64,000 nucleotides of DNA from DASTCZ01 sp963704455 (GCA_963704455.1 OY969905.1:1364001-1428000), one strand, 5' to 3'. Numbered from the stretch's first letter, positions 52,891 through 62,607 are shown. A program made the numbers and translations. The notes: generated by a model from the sequence alone, not told the origin.

Positions 52891-53894
52891 GCGGGAGGGA
52901 TCAGCGCGAGTTGCGTGCGGCTTTGCACCACGCCTTGAAACAATTTCCGGTCTTCACCGCTTAGCGATGAAACCGCGAAATCCATCTGCTCGTTCGAGTT
53001 CTGCGTCAGGCTAACCAACTGTCCGTCTTTCAACGAAATGTAACTCAAGCTGTCGCCGGTTGCATTCAATGTCCCTTCCGTCTTCAACCCTTGTTTTTTG
53101 TAGCTCTCCGGCGTGGCATCGCTACCCGCGCGCGGACCCGTCAGGTCCAGCTTCGTCAGAATCACAGCGCAAATTTCCTCAGACGCGGGGCTCTGGTCGC
53201 CTTCGGCATTCGGCAAATGGCACGGTTCGTTTCTCAAATATGTTGAATGAATTTTCCAAACCAGTCCTGCAAGAGGCGGATTCTCGAAAGGAAGGTCTGC
53301 CGTCCACGACTCCCCAACTGTCACTCCGCCGCGCGGCGCGCCCGACCCGGCCGAAAATTGTCCCAGCCATGCGCGCATTGCATCCGCCCGGCCCTGCACT
53401 CCGCCGCCGCCGAATCCCTTCACGTCCGTCACTTGTCCCGCCGCATCCACCGTGAATTCAAATGTCTTGCCCTCGAGCGCGGCATACTGCGCCTGCATCG
53501 CGTCGGTCGCGGGATCGTAGGTGTCGCTCACTGTTGACGCCGCCGACTTTTCGTACGCCGAACGAATCCGCACGCTGCCATCCGGCTGCCCTTTCGCATC
53601 CTTTCCCACGGACAGCACTTCCATTCGCACGATCGCGGTCCACTTCAGCGTCAGTTTTCCGCCGCCTTGCGGATCGCTTACCGCGCCCCCGCGTCGTTCC
53701 TCGCTCGTCATCGTATTTTGGAATTGGTAGCGGATCACTTGTCCGGCCGCGTAGCGCGGTGTAAGCGAAAGCCGTTCTGCGCCCGATGCGTTGGATTGTT
53801 TGGTTTTGTTTTGCGCATATCCCCGGCTAGCGGTTGCCGCCAGAAGCGCCAGCGCCGGGATTGCCAACACCATGATCAGTGCACGGATTCTCAT
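52881..53894 (-). CDS. Secreted protein of unknown function (DUF6263-like)
   Basis: 337 residues with a signal peptide (hydrophobic about 5-20, ATASRGYAQ). The mature part has a repeated beta-strand style (GQVIRYQFQNTMTSE, KLTLKWTAIVRMEVLSV, GKTFEFTVDAAGQVTDV) similar to DUF6263 proteins, but I cannot confirm the family. It starts inside the end of the preceding gene (68-base overlap in another frame), suggesting coupled expression with it and with the S9 peptidase upstream. No catalytic motif or lipobox is visible. Confidence 0.7.
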   Translation of the reverse strand: MRIRALIMVLAIPALALLAATASRGYAQNKTKQSNASGAERLSLTPRYAAGQVIRYQFQNTMTSEERRGGAVSDPQGGGKLTLKWTAIVRMEVLSVGKDAKGQPDGSVRIRSAYEKSAASTVSDTYDPATDAMQAQYAALEGKTFEFTVDAAGQVTDVKGFGGGGVQGRADAMRAWLGQFSAGSGAPRGGVTVGESWTADLPFENPPLAGLVWKIHSTYLRNEPCHLPNAEGDQSPASEEICAVILTKLDLTGPRAGSDATPESYKKQGLKTEGTLNATGDSLSYISLKDGQLVSLTQNSNEQMDFAVSSLSGEDRKLFQGVVQSRTQLALIPPAKQ

Positions 53895-54816
53895 CGCAAC
53901 CTATGATACGGATTTCCGCCAGAAGGCGTCCTCGAAATTGCGGCGGTTTCGCCAACCCTTCCACAGCCGCCAGAGTCCACACAATCTCGCGCGCCGCTGA
54001 TCGAGTCGCGCCAAGCAAACGCAAATCCTCCAGCGCCAGCGTGCTCAGTGACTCCGAATGAAAATGCGCCTGTGCCGTCCCCTCGGTGGGTTTCTCGTTC
54101 CCCGCCGTCACGGTTCCTGCAATTTCCTGCGTCGTGTGAAGCTGCACCGCTGGCTCGTTCTGCGCTCGCAGCGCAGCCGTCGCGCCAAGCCACTCGCCGG
54201 ATTCCGAGCCCGTCGTCCCGCTCCATTCCACGAACTGCACCTTGCGCGGCTCCTGCCACGATTGGTTGTATGCCAGTGGATGCGCCGGCAATGCAGCCGT
54301 CGGGCGAAGCGCGCGCAGCAACCACGCCGTCAGCACTCGCGGCGCCTGCTCCTCCACCGGCGGCGCAGCCGCTGCCTCAAGCCCAGTGATCTGTCCCGCT
54401 CGCGTCTCTCGGTAATGCAACATCCGCGGAGCTTCCCACGGCTGAATCGCGGCCTTCAGGGCTTCCAGCATTTTAGTTGTGTCGGGATCTTTCCCTGAAG
54501 AACTCGCGGCATCGGAAAAATTCGCCAGCCGCTCTTCGATTTCCGCTCCGCCAGCCGCGTCCGTGGAACTCACCCGCCTCTCAACATTCCACGCTATCTT
54601 CTGCTCGACCCACTCTGACACCGGCTGCACGTATGTCTTCGCGCCAATCGTCGTCGGCTTCTGCCCTTCCACCTCGCTCCGTACGCGCAACTCAACCTGA
54701 AACTTTTCTGTCCGCCCCGTCCGCAACACACGCAGCGGCGCGCTCCCTTGCGCGGATGCGATCAGCGCACAGGCGGCGGCCGCGCAAAGCGCCGCCGCCG
54801 CGTGCGCGTTGCGCAT
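53827..54816 (-). CDS. Secreted protein of unknown function in the S9 peptidase operon
   Basis: 329 residues. A short basic start and an Ala/Cys-rich hydrophobic segment (about 6-22, ending ASAQG) form a probable signal peptide. The mature protein is beta-rich with no recognisable motif. Its ATG directly follows the S9 peptidase stop (TAAATG), and its 3' end overlaps the next secreted gene by 68 bases. Both proteins may be partners or substrates of the peptidase, but nothing in the sequence shows how. Confidence 0.7.
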   Translation of the reverse strand: MRNAHAAAALCAAAACALIASAQGSAPLRVLRTGRTEKFQVELRVRSEVEGQKPTTIGAKTYVQPVSEWVEQKIAWNVERRVSSTDAAGGAEIEERLANFSDAASSSGKDPDTTKMLEALKAAIQPWEAPRMLHYRETRAGQITGLEAAAAPPVEEQAPRVLTAWLLRALRPTAALPAHPLAYNQSWQEPRKVQFVEWSGTTGSESGEWLGATAALRAQNEPAVQLHTTQEIAGTVTAGNEKPTEGTAQAHFHSESLSTLALEDLRLLGATRSAAREIVWTLAAVEGLAKPPQFRGRLLAEIRIIGCDENPCTDHGVGNPGAGASGGNR

Positions 54817-57072
54817 TTATTGCATACCGGCTGCCGTCGTGCCGCCGCTCGCATTCTTCAGCTTCCTGTCAAAATATTCCGCTTCCGCCTTATACGCTTT
54901 CACCCACGACCGCCACATCAGGAAATCGTGCACCTCATCCGGGAATACAATCTGCTCGAATTGCACTCCCTGCCTTCGCAGCAGCGCCACCATCTCTTCC
55001 ATCTGCTCGAACGCGACGTTCCGGTCGTCATCGCCCTGAATCAGCAGCACCGGCGATTTCCACGTGGAAATTGCGCCCACCGGCGACGCCTCCCGCGCCA
55101 CGCTCTGTTCCTCTTGCGCCGGATTCGCCACCTGCGTCACGGAAGGCCCCACGTTCGCCACTCGCGCCGACCAGTCATGCACGCCGTGGAAATCCACGCC
55201 CGCCGCGAACAAATCCGAATTCCGCGCCAGCCCCAACGCCGTCAGATACCCGCCGTAACTTCCGCCCCACAAGCCGATCTTCGTGATGTCCACATCATCG
55301 CGCTCGCGCAAATATTGCGCGCCCGCCAATATGTCCTGATATTCAGATGCACCTTGCGCCCCGCGCCGCGGCGCCATACGGAACGCACGCCCGTATCCGA
55401 TCCCGCCGCGGTAGTTCACAGATAGCACGATGAACCCCCGGCTCGTTAGCCACTGGTTCATCCCATACGAATTCGAGTAGTAGTAGAGGTAGTGCCATCC
55501 GAGCAGCATTTCCCGCACCGGCCCGCCATGCATGAAAATTATCGCCGGACGTTTTTCACCCGGCCGCATATTCGCCGGAAGAAACAATTGCCCGTGAATC
55601 GGAGTCCCATCCGCCGCGTTGAATATCGCCTGCTTCGGCGTCACCAGCTTGTCCGCCGGAAATTCCTTCGGCAGAGTCACCATCGCCTGCGCCTTGCCGT
55701 TTCCGGGCTGGGCCGGATTCCACGCACGCACCGTCGGCGTGGCCGGATGCTGCGCGTCCGACGCAAAGTATGCCAGCCACTTTCCGCTCGCCGTCACCAC
55801 CGGAAACCATTCAATTCCCATCCCCGTCGTCACCGCTTCCGGCGCTCCGCCTGCCACTGACACCGACCACAAATGCCTCCGGTCAATGTCGCCGCAATTG
55901 GAATTGAACAAAACTTTTTTCCGGTCGGGACTCATGGACATGTATTCCATCTCGCAATCCCCCGGCGTCAACAACAGCGGTGTCCCGCCGCTCACCGGGA
56001 TCGAGTACAAATGCCCCCAGCCGTCCGACTCGGAAGAAAAAACAAAATGGTCGTCAGCACCCCAATTCAACACATTCTGTCCTGCGACGTTAACCAGGCC
56101 TGCATTGGGCCCGCCGCCGCTTTGCCACGCGCGGTGCGCTTCATCACTCGCAATCGTGTAAACCCAGATTGCCACGCCGCCTCCGCCCGCACCGCGGCCG
56201 CCTCCCCCTCCGCCTCTGCCAAATCCTCCTGCTCCGCCCGCCCCGGCTGTCAGAGTGCGCAGAAATGCGATCTTCTTTCCGTCCGGTGACCATCGCGGAT
56301 TCCTGTCGTTATCCACCGTCGGCGAAACCCACGAAACGCTTTTCTTGGCCGTGTCGTAAATCCCGATCAAGCTGTGTCCCGTTCGTGCCGACGCAAATGC
56401 CAGCCTTTTCCCATCCGGCGCCCATTCAACCGCTCCGTTCGCTCCGCGCGAATAGATCTCCGCGGGCTTTCCAACCCCGATCGGCGCGAGCCAGATTTTT
56501 TCCTCTCTCTGATAAGCAATCCATCCCGCCGCCGCCGTGCTGTGCGGCGAAACATGCGGACTAAATCCGATATCCACTTTGTGAGGAGCGCCCCCCGCCC
56601 ACGTCACAGTCCACACCGCGCGATCCACGCCGGCAGGATTGCTATCGGGGTTCGGCAGTTCACTGTCCCGGTTCGGCGCGCCGCCCCGGACGTAAGCGAT
56701 CAATCCCCCATCACCCGAAAACTCCACATCGCTGATTTCCTGTCCATCATCCGCCGTGTAGTGCGTAATCTGCCGTGCCGTCCATGCAGGCGCCTCCGCG
56801 CCCCAAATATTTCGCAAGCCCTTCGTGTTCGCCACCCATGCCACGCGGTCACCCGTTGGCGCGGCCACCAAAGAAGTTGTCTCCGGAAAGGAGAAGCTCA
56901 GCACCTGCTCAATTGTGAATCCGCCCTGCGCGGAGCTTCCCTGTTCGCGCGCGGATGATTTCTCGCGCGGCGCGATGCCATCTCCGCTGCCGCTGGCCGT
57001 GGCAAGCGGCGCGAAGCTCATCACACAAACTCCAATTAGGACAATCAGGATTGAACGGCGAATATTTCTCAT
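54817..57072 (-). CDS. Secreted S9-family prolyl oligopeptidase-like peptidase
   Basis: 751 residues from the ATG at 57072, which has AGGAG just upstream. A signal peptide (about 1-27) exports it. A WD40/PD40-like beta-propeller occupies about 45-480 and the C-terminal alpha/beta-hydrolase domain carries the triad Ser605 (GGSYGG), Asp683 (GDDDRNV) and His715 (EVHDFL), as in dipeptidyl peptidase IV and acylaminoacyl peptidases. A glycine-rich stretch of about 25 residues (near 278-302, GRGGGGGGRGAGGGG) interrupts the propeller. It heads an operon with two secreted proteins of unknown function. Confidence 0.92.
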   Translation of the reverse strand: MRNIRRSILIVLIGVCVMSFAPLATASGSGDGIAPREKSSAREQGSSAQGGFTIEQVLSFSFPETTSLVAAPTGDRVAWVANTKGLRNIWGAEAPAWTARQITHYTADDGQEISDVEFSGDGGLIAYVRGGAPNRDSELPNPDSNPAGVDRAVWTVTWAGGAPHKVDIGFSPHVSPHSTAAAGWIAYQREEKIWLAPIGVGKPAEIYSRGANGAVEWAPDGKRLAFASARTGHSLIGIYDTAKKSVSWVSPTVDNDRNPRWSPDGKKIAFLRTLTAGAGGAGGFGRGGGGGGRGAGGGGVAIWVYTIASDEAHRAWQSGGGPNAGLVNVAGQNVLNWGADDHFVFSSESDGWGHLYSIPVSGGTPLLLTPGDCEMEYMSMSPDRKKVLFNSNCGDIDRRHLWSVSVAGGAPEAVTTGMGIEWFPVVTASGKWLAYFASDAQHPATPTVRAWNPAQPGNGKAQAMVTLPKEFPADKLVTPKQAIFNAADGTPIHGQLFLPANMRPGEKRPAIIFMHGGPVREMLLGWHYLYYYSNSYGMNQWLTSRGFIVLSVNYRGGIGYGRAFRMAPRRGAQGASEYQDILAGAQYLRERDDVDITKIGLWGGSYGGYLTALGLARNSDLFAAGVDFHGVHDWSARVANVGPSVTQVANPAQEEQSVAREASPVGAISTWKSPVLLIQGDDDRNVAFEQMEEMVALLRRQGVQFEQIVFPDEVHDFLMWRSWVKAYKAEAEYFDRKLKNASGGTTAAGMQ

Positions 57073-57102
57073 CTTTCTCTCCTCTTGCAAAATTGCGGTT
57101 GG

Positions 57103-57131
57103 ATGTTATGTCCGCCGGGTCTCCGATGCAA
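57103..57131 (-). promoter_or_regulatory. Probable promoter of the S9 peptidase operon
   Basis: TTGCAT (57131-57126), a 17-base spacer and TAACAT (57108-57103) on the minus strand. Five of six and four of six consensus matches, with a leader of about 24 bases that contains the ribosome-binding site. Confidence 0.5.
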
Positions 57132-57151
57132 CCCCGTCGCCCCACGCGGAC

Positions 57152-59965
57152 TTAGTGACGTGCCGGGGGTGGCACAGGTTGCGTACCCATGTGTGCGGTG
57201 CCCTGCAGAACCGCTTCGATGGCCACGCGCGGCGCTTCCAGCGTTCCAGTAATTCGGTATCTTCGGTTTGTCTTGTCGCCCACAGTTCGCTCAACCGTCG
57301 CTGTGATCGGATGCGGCCACAATTCAAATTGCAGACCTCGCCCAAAATCTACGGTTCCTCGCCCCTCAAACGGCTCTTTGATATCGAGCAGTGTTATTCT
57401 TTCAAAACTGATTTTCCGCGAAGAAACGGTATACTCCGATTTCTCAACCGAGAACTGTGAGTCCACAGGAGTGGAATCTGCGCCGGAGTCTCCGTCGGAG
57501 GGAGCCTCGTCGGATAAATAAAACCCTTGAATCGTCGCGCCCTTGGCGGAGAGTGTCCCTGCTCCCTTCAATGAGGCCAACAGGTTCTCCCGTCCAATCC
57601 CGTGCATCGAAACTCGCACCTCTCCGGAGAGTTGCCCCGCAAGCCGCGACTCTAAGGCTGGGCTCAAGGCGCCCAGCTCCGCTGCATTCACATTTGTGGC
57701 GCTCAAGCGCAGCCAGTAGCTCGGGTCCGCATCCAGATTCAAAAGCAGCCCGCCCGAAATCTCACCGCTGCAAAACTGTGCGCCGAATCTTGAGAAATTT
57801 ACCGTGCGCCCCTGCATCTCCACGTTGGCACTCAGCTTCTCCACTTCGAGCGGCGCAAGTACGAACGATCCCACTTTCAGATTGCCTCGCGCATGCAAAT
57901 CTGCCAGCGGCCCTACATGCCCGGCTAGCGCAGCGGAATTGCCTGAAGAAGAGTCTTTCGCTGACGCATCTTGCGGTGATAACAGTCTTGCGAACCACCC
58001 CGGCCGTTCTCGCGGCCCGAGCCAACGGTCGAGTTCCGTCGCATCAAGGTGATCCGCCGTCAGATCAAAATCCCATCCTGTAAATCCTGATTTCGCGGCC
58101 TCAGAATTCATAGCTACGGATTTCGCCACTCCGGAATTCCTCGTCACGGGTTTCGCCGGCACGGTCCCCGTATTCTCACGCCTGCTGATTGTCCCCTGCC
58201 AGTTCGCTCCCAGCGCCGAAGCTTTCTGGACAGTAATGCGCCGCTCAGTCATGTTCAATTCGATCTTTGTATCCCCAATTTCAACCGGCTGGTTCAGCAG
58301 CGGCAGCCTCAGCGCCACATCGCGTAGCGTCACTAGCCCTGTTGGCTTCGGGAAGTGATCTCCGCTGTTCCATAACCAATCCAGTTTCGCGGCCAACGCT
58401 CCCTCTGCGTCCCAGTTCTTATTCAATGGCTGCCCAAGCGCCTTCGCCGCTTGCAGCAACCGCTCGATGTGGTCGAGCGCCGCGTTTATCTGGAAAAAAT
58501 AACTCCAATGATGTACATCCGGCGGAATATCAAAGTAATGCATGTCCTGTACGAATCCCGCGCCGAAAAAGAATCCGTGGCGCGGTAAACTTTCTGGATT
58601 TCGACTTGTCTCGTGAATTGGAAAACCCGATGGCAAGGGATCTGGGGAAAGCCAAGCGCTCCCTACGACTGTTCCACTGAAGGAGTTTGCCGACGCTTCG
58701 AAGCCAACGATTTCAAATAGCTGCGCTCCCCCGATTCTCACACTCGCGCGAGAGGAATTCACTTTCGCATTCATGATTCGGACGGGCCATCCGCGCAATT
58801 CCGCGGTAAATCCTAGATTTCCATCTGCGGTAAGCCCCTCTAATACATCTGGCTGAAATGCCCGGTACCAATTGAGGAGGTCGACGTATGCAATGTCCGT
58901 CGAAGCAATTTGAATATGGGGTTCTATCTTGCGCGCCCAATCCACGTCGCCCGTTCCCGTCACGTTCGAATGCGGCCCTTCCAAAAGAAGTTTGCTCAGC
59001 ACAATTTCCGACGCGCCCGCCTGCCATGTGGCCTCCGCGCGAACACTCAATGACGGATCACTCTGTCTCGCGGAAATGTCCCACCGATGCGGCCCGGCGA
59101 CATTCGCATTCAACGTGAATCCCCAAACCGGCGCGCTCGGTGCCGCACCTTCGGCAACGGGTGCAGTTTGCGCCTTCAATTCCATTTGGAGAGTTCCGCG
59201 CACCCCCGGGTCGCGCCCCATCGCCAGCCGCAGCACATCCGCAAGCGACGCATCGCTCCACGTCACATCCAGCTCCGCTGGGTGCAACCGCGCCGAAGTT
59301 CCCGCGATAAATCCCGACACGTGAATGATTCCCGTGTCCTGCAAATGGACCGTCGCGCGCAACGGACGCGCATCCAGATCAACGCGCCATCGGCCCGGAC
59401 TTTCCTGCTCGATCGCGCCCTCGAGGTCCGCCAGTGCAAACGGATGCCGGTCCGTTCCGCGGTTGAAATTAATTCTTCCGCGCTGAATTTCGATGCGCGT
59501 AAGCTGGGCCGCCGCCCCCGGGGCATGTGGGCCGTAAAGAGTCGGCGTTGATCGCGGTGCCCTCGGCAGCCAGCTCTCCACATTCCAATTTCCGTCGGCA
59601 TTGCGAACCAGGTTGAGGCTCGGATCCATCAGATACAGCGCACCTAGCTCTATGCGGCCGGAGAACAGCGCGCGCCACCGCGGACTCGCCGCTACACTCT
59701 GCGCCCGCAGGAAATACTCCTGCCCGAAGCGCGGGTCTTCGCCGATGGTGACGTAGTGTGCGACGATTCCCGGCGATGGGAGCCAGCGCCAATCGTAATA
59801 GCTCACCTCAACGTCGCGCCCGAACGCCTGCGCGAGCCGCCCCGTGAACAAGCGGTGCGCGCGGCTCGTATGGGCGAGCAGCGAGAGCGCTGCGCTCAAG
59901 GCGCCGAACAGCAGCGATGCGGTTACGAACGCAATTAGCCAGCGATGAGAACGCGATTTCGCCAC
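57152..59965 (-). CDS. AsmA-family inner-membrane-anchored protein
   Basis: 937 residues with one N-terminal membrane anchor (about 9-31) and a long periplasmic region. The start of the mature part (RLAQAFGRDVEVSYYDWRWLPSPGIVAHYVTIGEDPRFG) and the later repeated strands (INFNRGTDRHPFALADLEGAI, LKGAGTLSAKGATIQGF, GRGTVDFGRGLQFEL) are typical of the AsmA/YhdP type, which bridge the envelope and are linked to lipid transport to the outer membrane. The start is GTG. It follows lepB by 72 bases on the same strand. Confidence 0.85.
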   Translation of the reverse strand: MAKSRSHRWLIAFVTASLLFGALSAALSLLAHTSRAHRLFTGRLAQAFGRDVEVSYYDWRWLPSPGIVAHYVTIGEDPRFGQEYFLRAQSVAASPRWRALFSGRIELGALYLMDPSLNLVRNADGNWNVESWLPRAPRSTPTLYGPHAPGAAAQLTRIEIQRGRINFNRGTDRHPFALADLEGAIEQESPGRWRVDLDARPLRATVHLQDTGIIHVSGFIAGTSARLHPAELDVTWSDASLADVLRLAMGRDPGVRGTLQMELKAQTAPVAEGAAPSAPVWGFTLNANVAGPHRWDISARQSDPSLSVRAEATWQAGASEIVLSKLLLEGPHSNVTGTGDVDWARKIEPHIQIASTDIAYVDLLNWYRAFQPDVLEGLTADGNLGFTAELRGWPVRIMNAKVNSSRASVRIGGAQLFEIVGFEASANSFSGTVVGSAWLSPDPLPSGFPIHETSRNPESLPRHGFFFGAGFVQDMHYFDIPPDVHHWSYFFQINAALDHIERLLQAAKALGQPLNKNWDAEGALAAKLDWLWNSGDHFPKPTGLVTLRDVALRLPLLNQPVEIGDTKIELNMTERRITVQKASALGANWQGTISRRENTGTVPAKPVTRNSGVAKSVAMNSEAAKSGFTGWDFDLTADHLDATELDRWLGPRERPGWFARLLSPQDASAKDSSSGNSAALAGHVGPLADLHARGNLKVGSFVLAPLEVEKLSANVEMQGRTVNFSRFGAQFCSGEISGGLLLNLDADPSYWLRLSATNVNAAELGALSPALESRLAGQLSGEVRVSMHGIGRENLLASLKGAGTLSAKGATIQGFYLSDEAPSDGDSGADSTPVDSQFSVEKSEYTVSSRKISFERITLLDIKEPFEGRGTVDFGRGLQFELWPHPITATVERTVGDKTNRRYRITGTLEAPRVAIEAVLQGTAHMGTQPVPPPARH

Positions 59966-60037
59966 GGAGGAACCTGCATTCCGATTCGGATGCGAGGCAA
60001 TAGTGTAGCGGTTTTTTGGCGGTTTTGGATAACTGCG

Positions 60038-60838
60038 TCAGCGAACCTGGTGGAATATCCGGTGCCAGCGCGTACGCGAGGGCAGGTGCATTAACGTGTC
60101 CGCAAAGCCCCGCATCCGCGTGCCGAAACTGACGTCCTCGGAGACGTCCTCCGTGGATTCAATGGACCAGTAAATCGCCACCGGCCCGCCCATGATGGCG
60201 CTGCGATCCACAAATCCCCAGAAGCGGCTGTCAAAGCTGCGGTCCCGGTTGTCACCCATTACAAAATATTTTTCGGGCGGGACAATCAGCTCCCCATTGG
60301 AAACGTGATCCAGAATCTGGTCGGCCCACTCCTGCCGGACAGAGGATCGCAAAATGTACCGCGAATTGGCGGGCGGGAAGGTATCTCCGAACGGGTCGTA
60401 GGGCACGGTCGGGTCATGCACAACATACGGCTCGGTCAGCATCTTGCCGTTCACGTATACCTGCTGATCCGCAATCCGGACGCGATCGCCCGGAAGCCCG
60501 ATCACGCGTTTCACATAATAGGGATGGTCATCGAAGGGGAACCGGAAAACGATGATGTCTCCATGGCGGATCGAACGGTAGGGAAAAATCTTTTCATACC
60601 AGGCGCCTGTGCCGCCGAAAATAAATTTGTTGACGAGGAGGTGATCGCCCACCAGCAACGTCGGTTCCATGGATTGCGAAGGGATCTTGAATGACTGGAC
60701 GACGAAGGTGGTAAGAAAAAGCGCCAGAATAATTGTGACCAGCAGCGACTCGACGTACTCCCAGATGGAAACGCGTTCGCGCTCTTGGCCGCTCTCCGCA
60801 GCGGCTTCCGCTCCAATTACGCTGGTGGCGTCTGCCAT
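60038..60838 (-). CDS. lepB: LepB, signal peptidase I
   Basis: Membrane serine protease that removes signal peptides from exported proteins. One membrane segment (about 30-48), catalytic Ser56 in SQSMEPTLLVGD and Lys110 in YYVKRVIGLPGDRV form the dyad; box E is GDNRDRSFDSRFWGFV. Length 266. It follows rnc by 27 bases, the common rnc/lepB pairing but here with rnc first. Confidence 0.96.
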   Translation of the reverse strand: MADATSVIGAEAAAESGQERERVSIWEYVESLLVTIILALFLTTFVVQSFKIPSQSMEPTLLVGDHLLVNKFIFGGTGAWYEKIFPYRSIRHGDIIVFRFPFDDHPYYVKRVIGLPGDRVRIADQQVYVNGKMLTEPYVVHDPTVPYDPFGDTFPPANSRYILRSSVRQEWADQILDHVSNGELIVPPEKYFVMGDNRDRSFDSRFWGFVDRSAIMGGPVAIYWSIESTEDVSEDVSFGTRMRGFADTLMHLPSRTRWHRIFHQVR

Positions 60839-60865
60839 TCGTTCACTCGACTATCCTTCACTCTA

Positions 60866-61663
60866 CTACTTTGATGCGCCTTCCGCGGGATCGGACTTTG
60901 AAAATTCCCGCGAAAGTTGCGCGATCACGCCCCGCGCGGCAGCCTGCTCCGCCTCTTTTTTATTCAATCCCGTCCCGAAGCCGGAGGCGCGGCCCGCCAC
61001 ACGTACCTCAACTTCAAATACTTTCCGGTGGTCGGGCCCCGTTTCGGCGATGACCTTGTACTCCGGGGTTGGCCAGCCGCGCGCCTGGATCATTTCCTGG
61101 AGACGCGACTTGTGATCCGGTTCTCCGAGGGAATCCAATTGCCGCGGGACAGCGGCCTCAATCAGCGACCGCTCCACGAATGCGTGTGCGGCTTCCAACC
61201 CGCCGTCAAGAAAAACCGCCGCCACGACGGCCTCATAAGCATCGGCAAGGATTGAGGGCTTTTCCCGGCCGCCGGTCTTTTCCTCGCCGCGGCCGAGCCG
61301 GAGATGAGCGCCAAGCCCAATACGGCGGGCAGCCTCGGCGAGCGCATTTGCGTTGACCAGGCTGGCACGCGCCTTGGAGAGTTGCCCCTCGCGCCATGTG
61401 GGAAAACCCGCGAGAAGCGATTCGCTCACAACCAGGGTGAGGACAGCGTCACCCAGAAACTCAAGCTTTTCGTTGTCCTCGTTCGCAACGGCTGGGATTC
61501 GGCCGCCGGGGCTATCTTGAGCTTCGTCGCGCGCGTCGTCCAACTTCGGCGCGGGGTTTTCGGCGAGCCAGGAGCTGTGCGTCAGCGCCCGCTCGAGCCA
61601 TTCCGCTGATTGGAATTTGTGCCCGAGCAACTCCTCAAGTCCCTCAGTGTCTGCTCCGGCCAC
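60866..61663 (-). CDS. rnc: RNase III with an extra acidic loop
   Basis: Double-strand-specific endoribonuclease acting in rRNA maturation. The catalytic motif NEKLEFLGDAVL is at 64-75, the later ADAYEAVVAAVFLDGG holds the second acidic pair, and a dsRNA-binding domain occupies about 185-255. Between THSSWLAEN and the catalytic motif lie roughly 25 additional residues (about 37-62, rich in Asp, Glu, Pro and Gly) where other bacterial RNase III proteins have only a few. The start is GTG. Length 265. Confidence 0.94.
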   Translation of the reverse strand: MAGADTEGLEELLGHKFQSAEWLERALTHSSWLAENPAPKLDDARDEAQDSPGGRIPAVANEDNEKLEFLGDAVLTLVVSESLLAGFPTWREGQLSKARASLVNANALAEAARRIGLGAHLRLGRGEEKTGGREKPSILADAYEAVVAAVFLDGGLEAAHAFVERSLIEAAVPRQLDSLGEPDHKSRLQEMIQARGWPTPEYKVIAETGPDHRKVFEVEVRVAGRASGFGTGLNKKEAEQAAARGVIAQLSREFSKSDPAEGASK

Positions 61664-61674
61664 CGCCGCCGCCG

Positions 61675-62538
61675 TTATTGCTTCGGCGCGGGCGGTTGTG
61701 CAGGGGCTTTCTTTCTTTCCTCCGCCAGGAGGCCGATGCAGCGCTGTTGCATCTCACCCGTCAGTTTTGGGCAAGCGAACTCATAGTCAGCCACAGACTG
61801 CGCGAATTGCCCGGTGGAATCTAGTGCGACGGCCAACAGATACATGTCTAACGGCTCAGGGGGATTTTCGAGCTTGGTCGCCATGGTGAGGTGCTGAACT
61901 GCGAGGGGGCCTTTAGCTTCAAACAAGTAGGCAAGTCCCAGGGCGCTGTGGCACATCGCGAGCTTTGCATCTCTTTGCGTTGTGAAGTCAGCATCGGAAA
62001 TTTCGGGTGACGACTTCGTCAAAGCATTCAGAAGATTGATTCCCTGATTGGCGTAGTTCTCCGTCTGCTGAATCTTCTGCGCTTGGCCGGGTCCGGGGTT
62101 TCCGATTTGGTGACCGGAAACCATCGCCATCACGGGAAGCGCATCCGGGTCATTTGCATTAATCTGGAGCGCCTTCTGCGCGGCAGCGCCAGCTCTATCG
62201 CCATCTCCCTGCTGGAAGTAGGCCATCGCGAGCTGTGCGTACACCTTTCCAGCGCAGCGGCCGGTCGGATACTTCTTCAAATAGTCGTTGGAATCACTCG
62301 CCACCTGCTTCGGGTCGGTTGACTTGCCCATGACTTTCTTGCAAGCGGTATCCTCGACGGGATCCACTGCAGGCGTCGGAGCCGTCTGCGCGGGCGGCGC
62401 GGCCTGCCCTTGCTGGGCCTGTCCCATCCCCTGTGACTGGCCCATTCCCTGCGACTGCCCCATTTGCGCACGCGCCACCGGTAAAATCACAACCGCCGCG
62501 AGCGCGACCACCAAGAATTTCAGAATCGTATTCTTCAT
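61675..62538 (-). CDS. Secreted TPR-like protein
   Basis: 287 residues: signal peptide (about 1-24, PVARA before QMG), a low-complexity stretch of repeated MGQSQG units (25-46), Pro-rich linker, then helical repeats of TPR type (AGKVYAQLAMAYFQQGDGDRAGAAAQKAL; LAMCHSALGLAYLFEAKG). Several Cys residues (for example in DTACKK, GRCAGK, EFACPK) may form disulphides. The function is unknown. A promoter with perfect TATAAT precedes it, and rnc begins 11 bases after it, so it is probably the first gene of the rnc-lepB operon. Confidence 0.75.
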   Translation of the reverse strand: MKNTILKFLVVALAAVVILPVARAQMGQSQGMGQSQGMGQAQQGQAAPPAQTAPTPAVDPVEDTACKKVMGKSTDPKQVASDSNDYLKKYPTGRCAGKVYAQLAMAYFQQGDGDRAGAAAQKALQINANDPDALPVMAMVSGHQIGNPGPGQAQKIQQTENYANQGINLLNALTKSSPEISDADFTTQRDAKLAMCHSALGLAYLFEAKGPLAVQHLTMATKLENPPEPLDMYLLAVALDSTGQFAQSVADYEFACPKLTGEMQQRCIGLLAEERKKAPAQPPAPKQ

Positions 62539-62577
62539 TTTGCTCTTTTCCTTTCCACCCTAAGATTAAGCCCAACC

Positions 62578-62606
62578 ATTATACGACGAAACGAGTACTC
62601 ATTTAA
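62578..62606 (-). promoter_or_regulatory. Probable promoter of the TPR-rnc-lepB operon
   Basis: TTAAAT (62606-62601), 17 bases, TATAAT (62583-62578) on the minus strand. The -10 is perfect and the -35 weaker. The predicted leader is about 33 bases and contains AAGGAAAAG before the ATG at 62538. Confidence 0.6.
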
Positions 62607-62607
62607 G

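Noticed and set aside
62390..62470. Short repeated units encoding MGQSQG, considered as a CRISPR-like or tandem repeat array
   Set aside because: Units are in frame within the secreted TPR-like gene and only a few copies long; ordinary low-complexity coding sequence.
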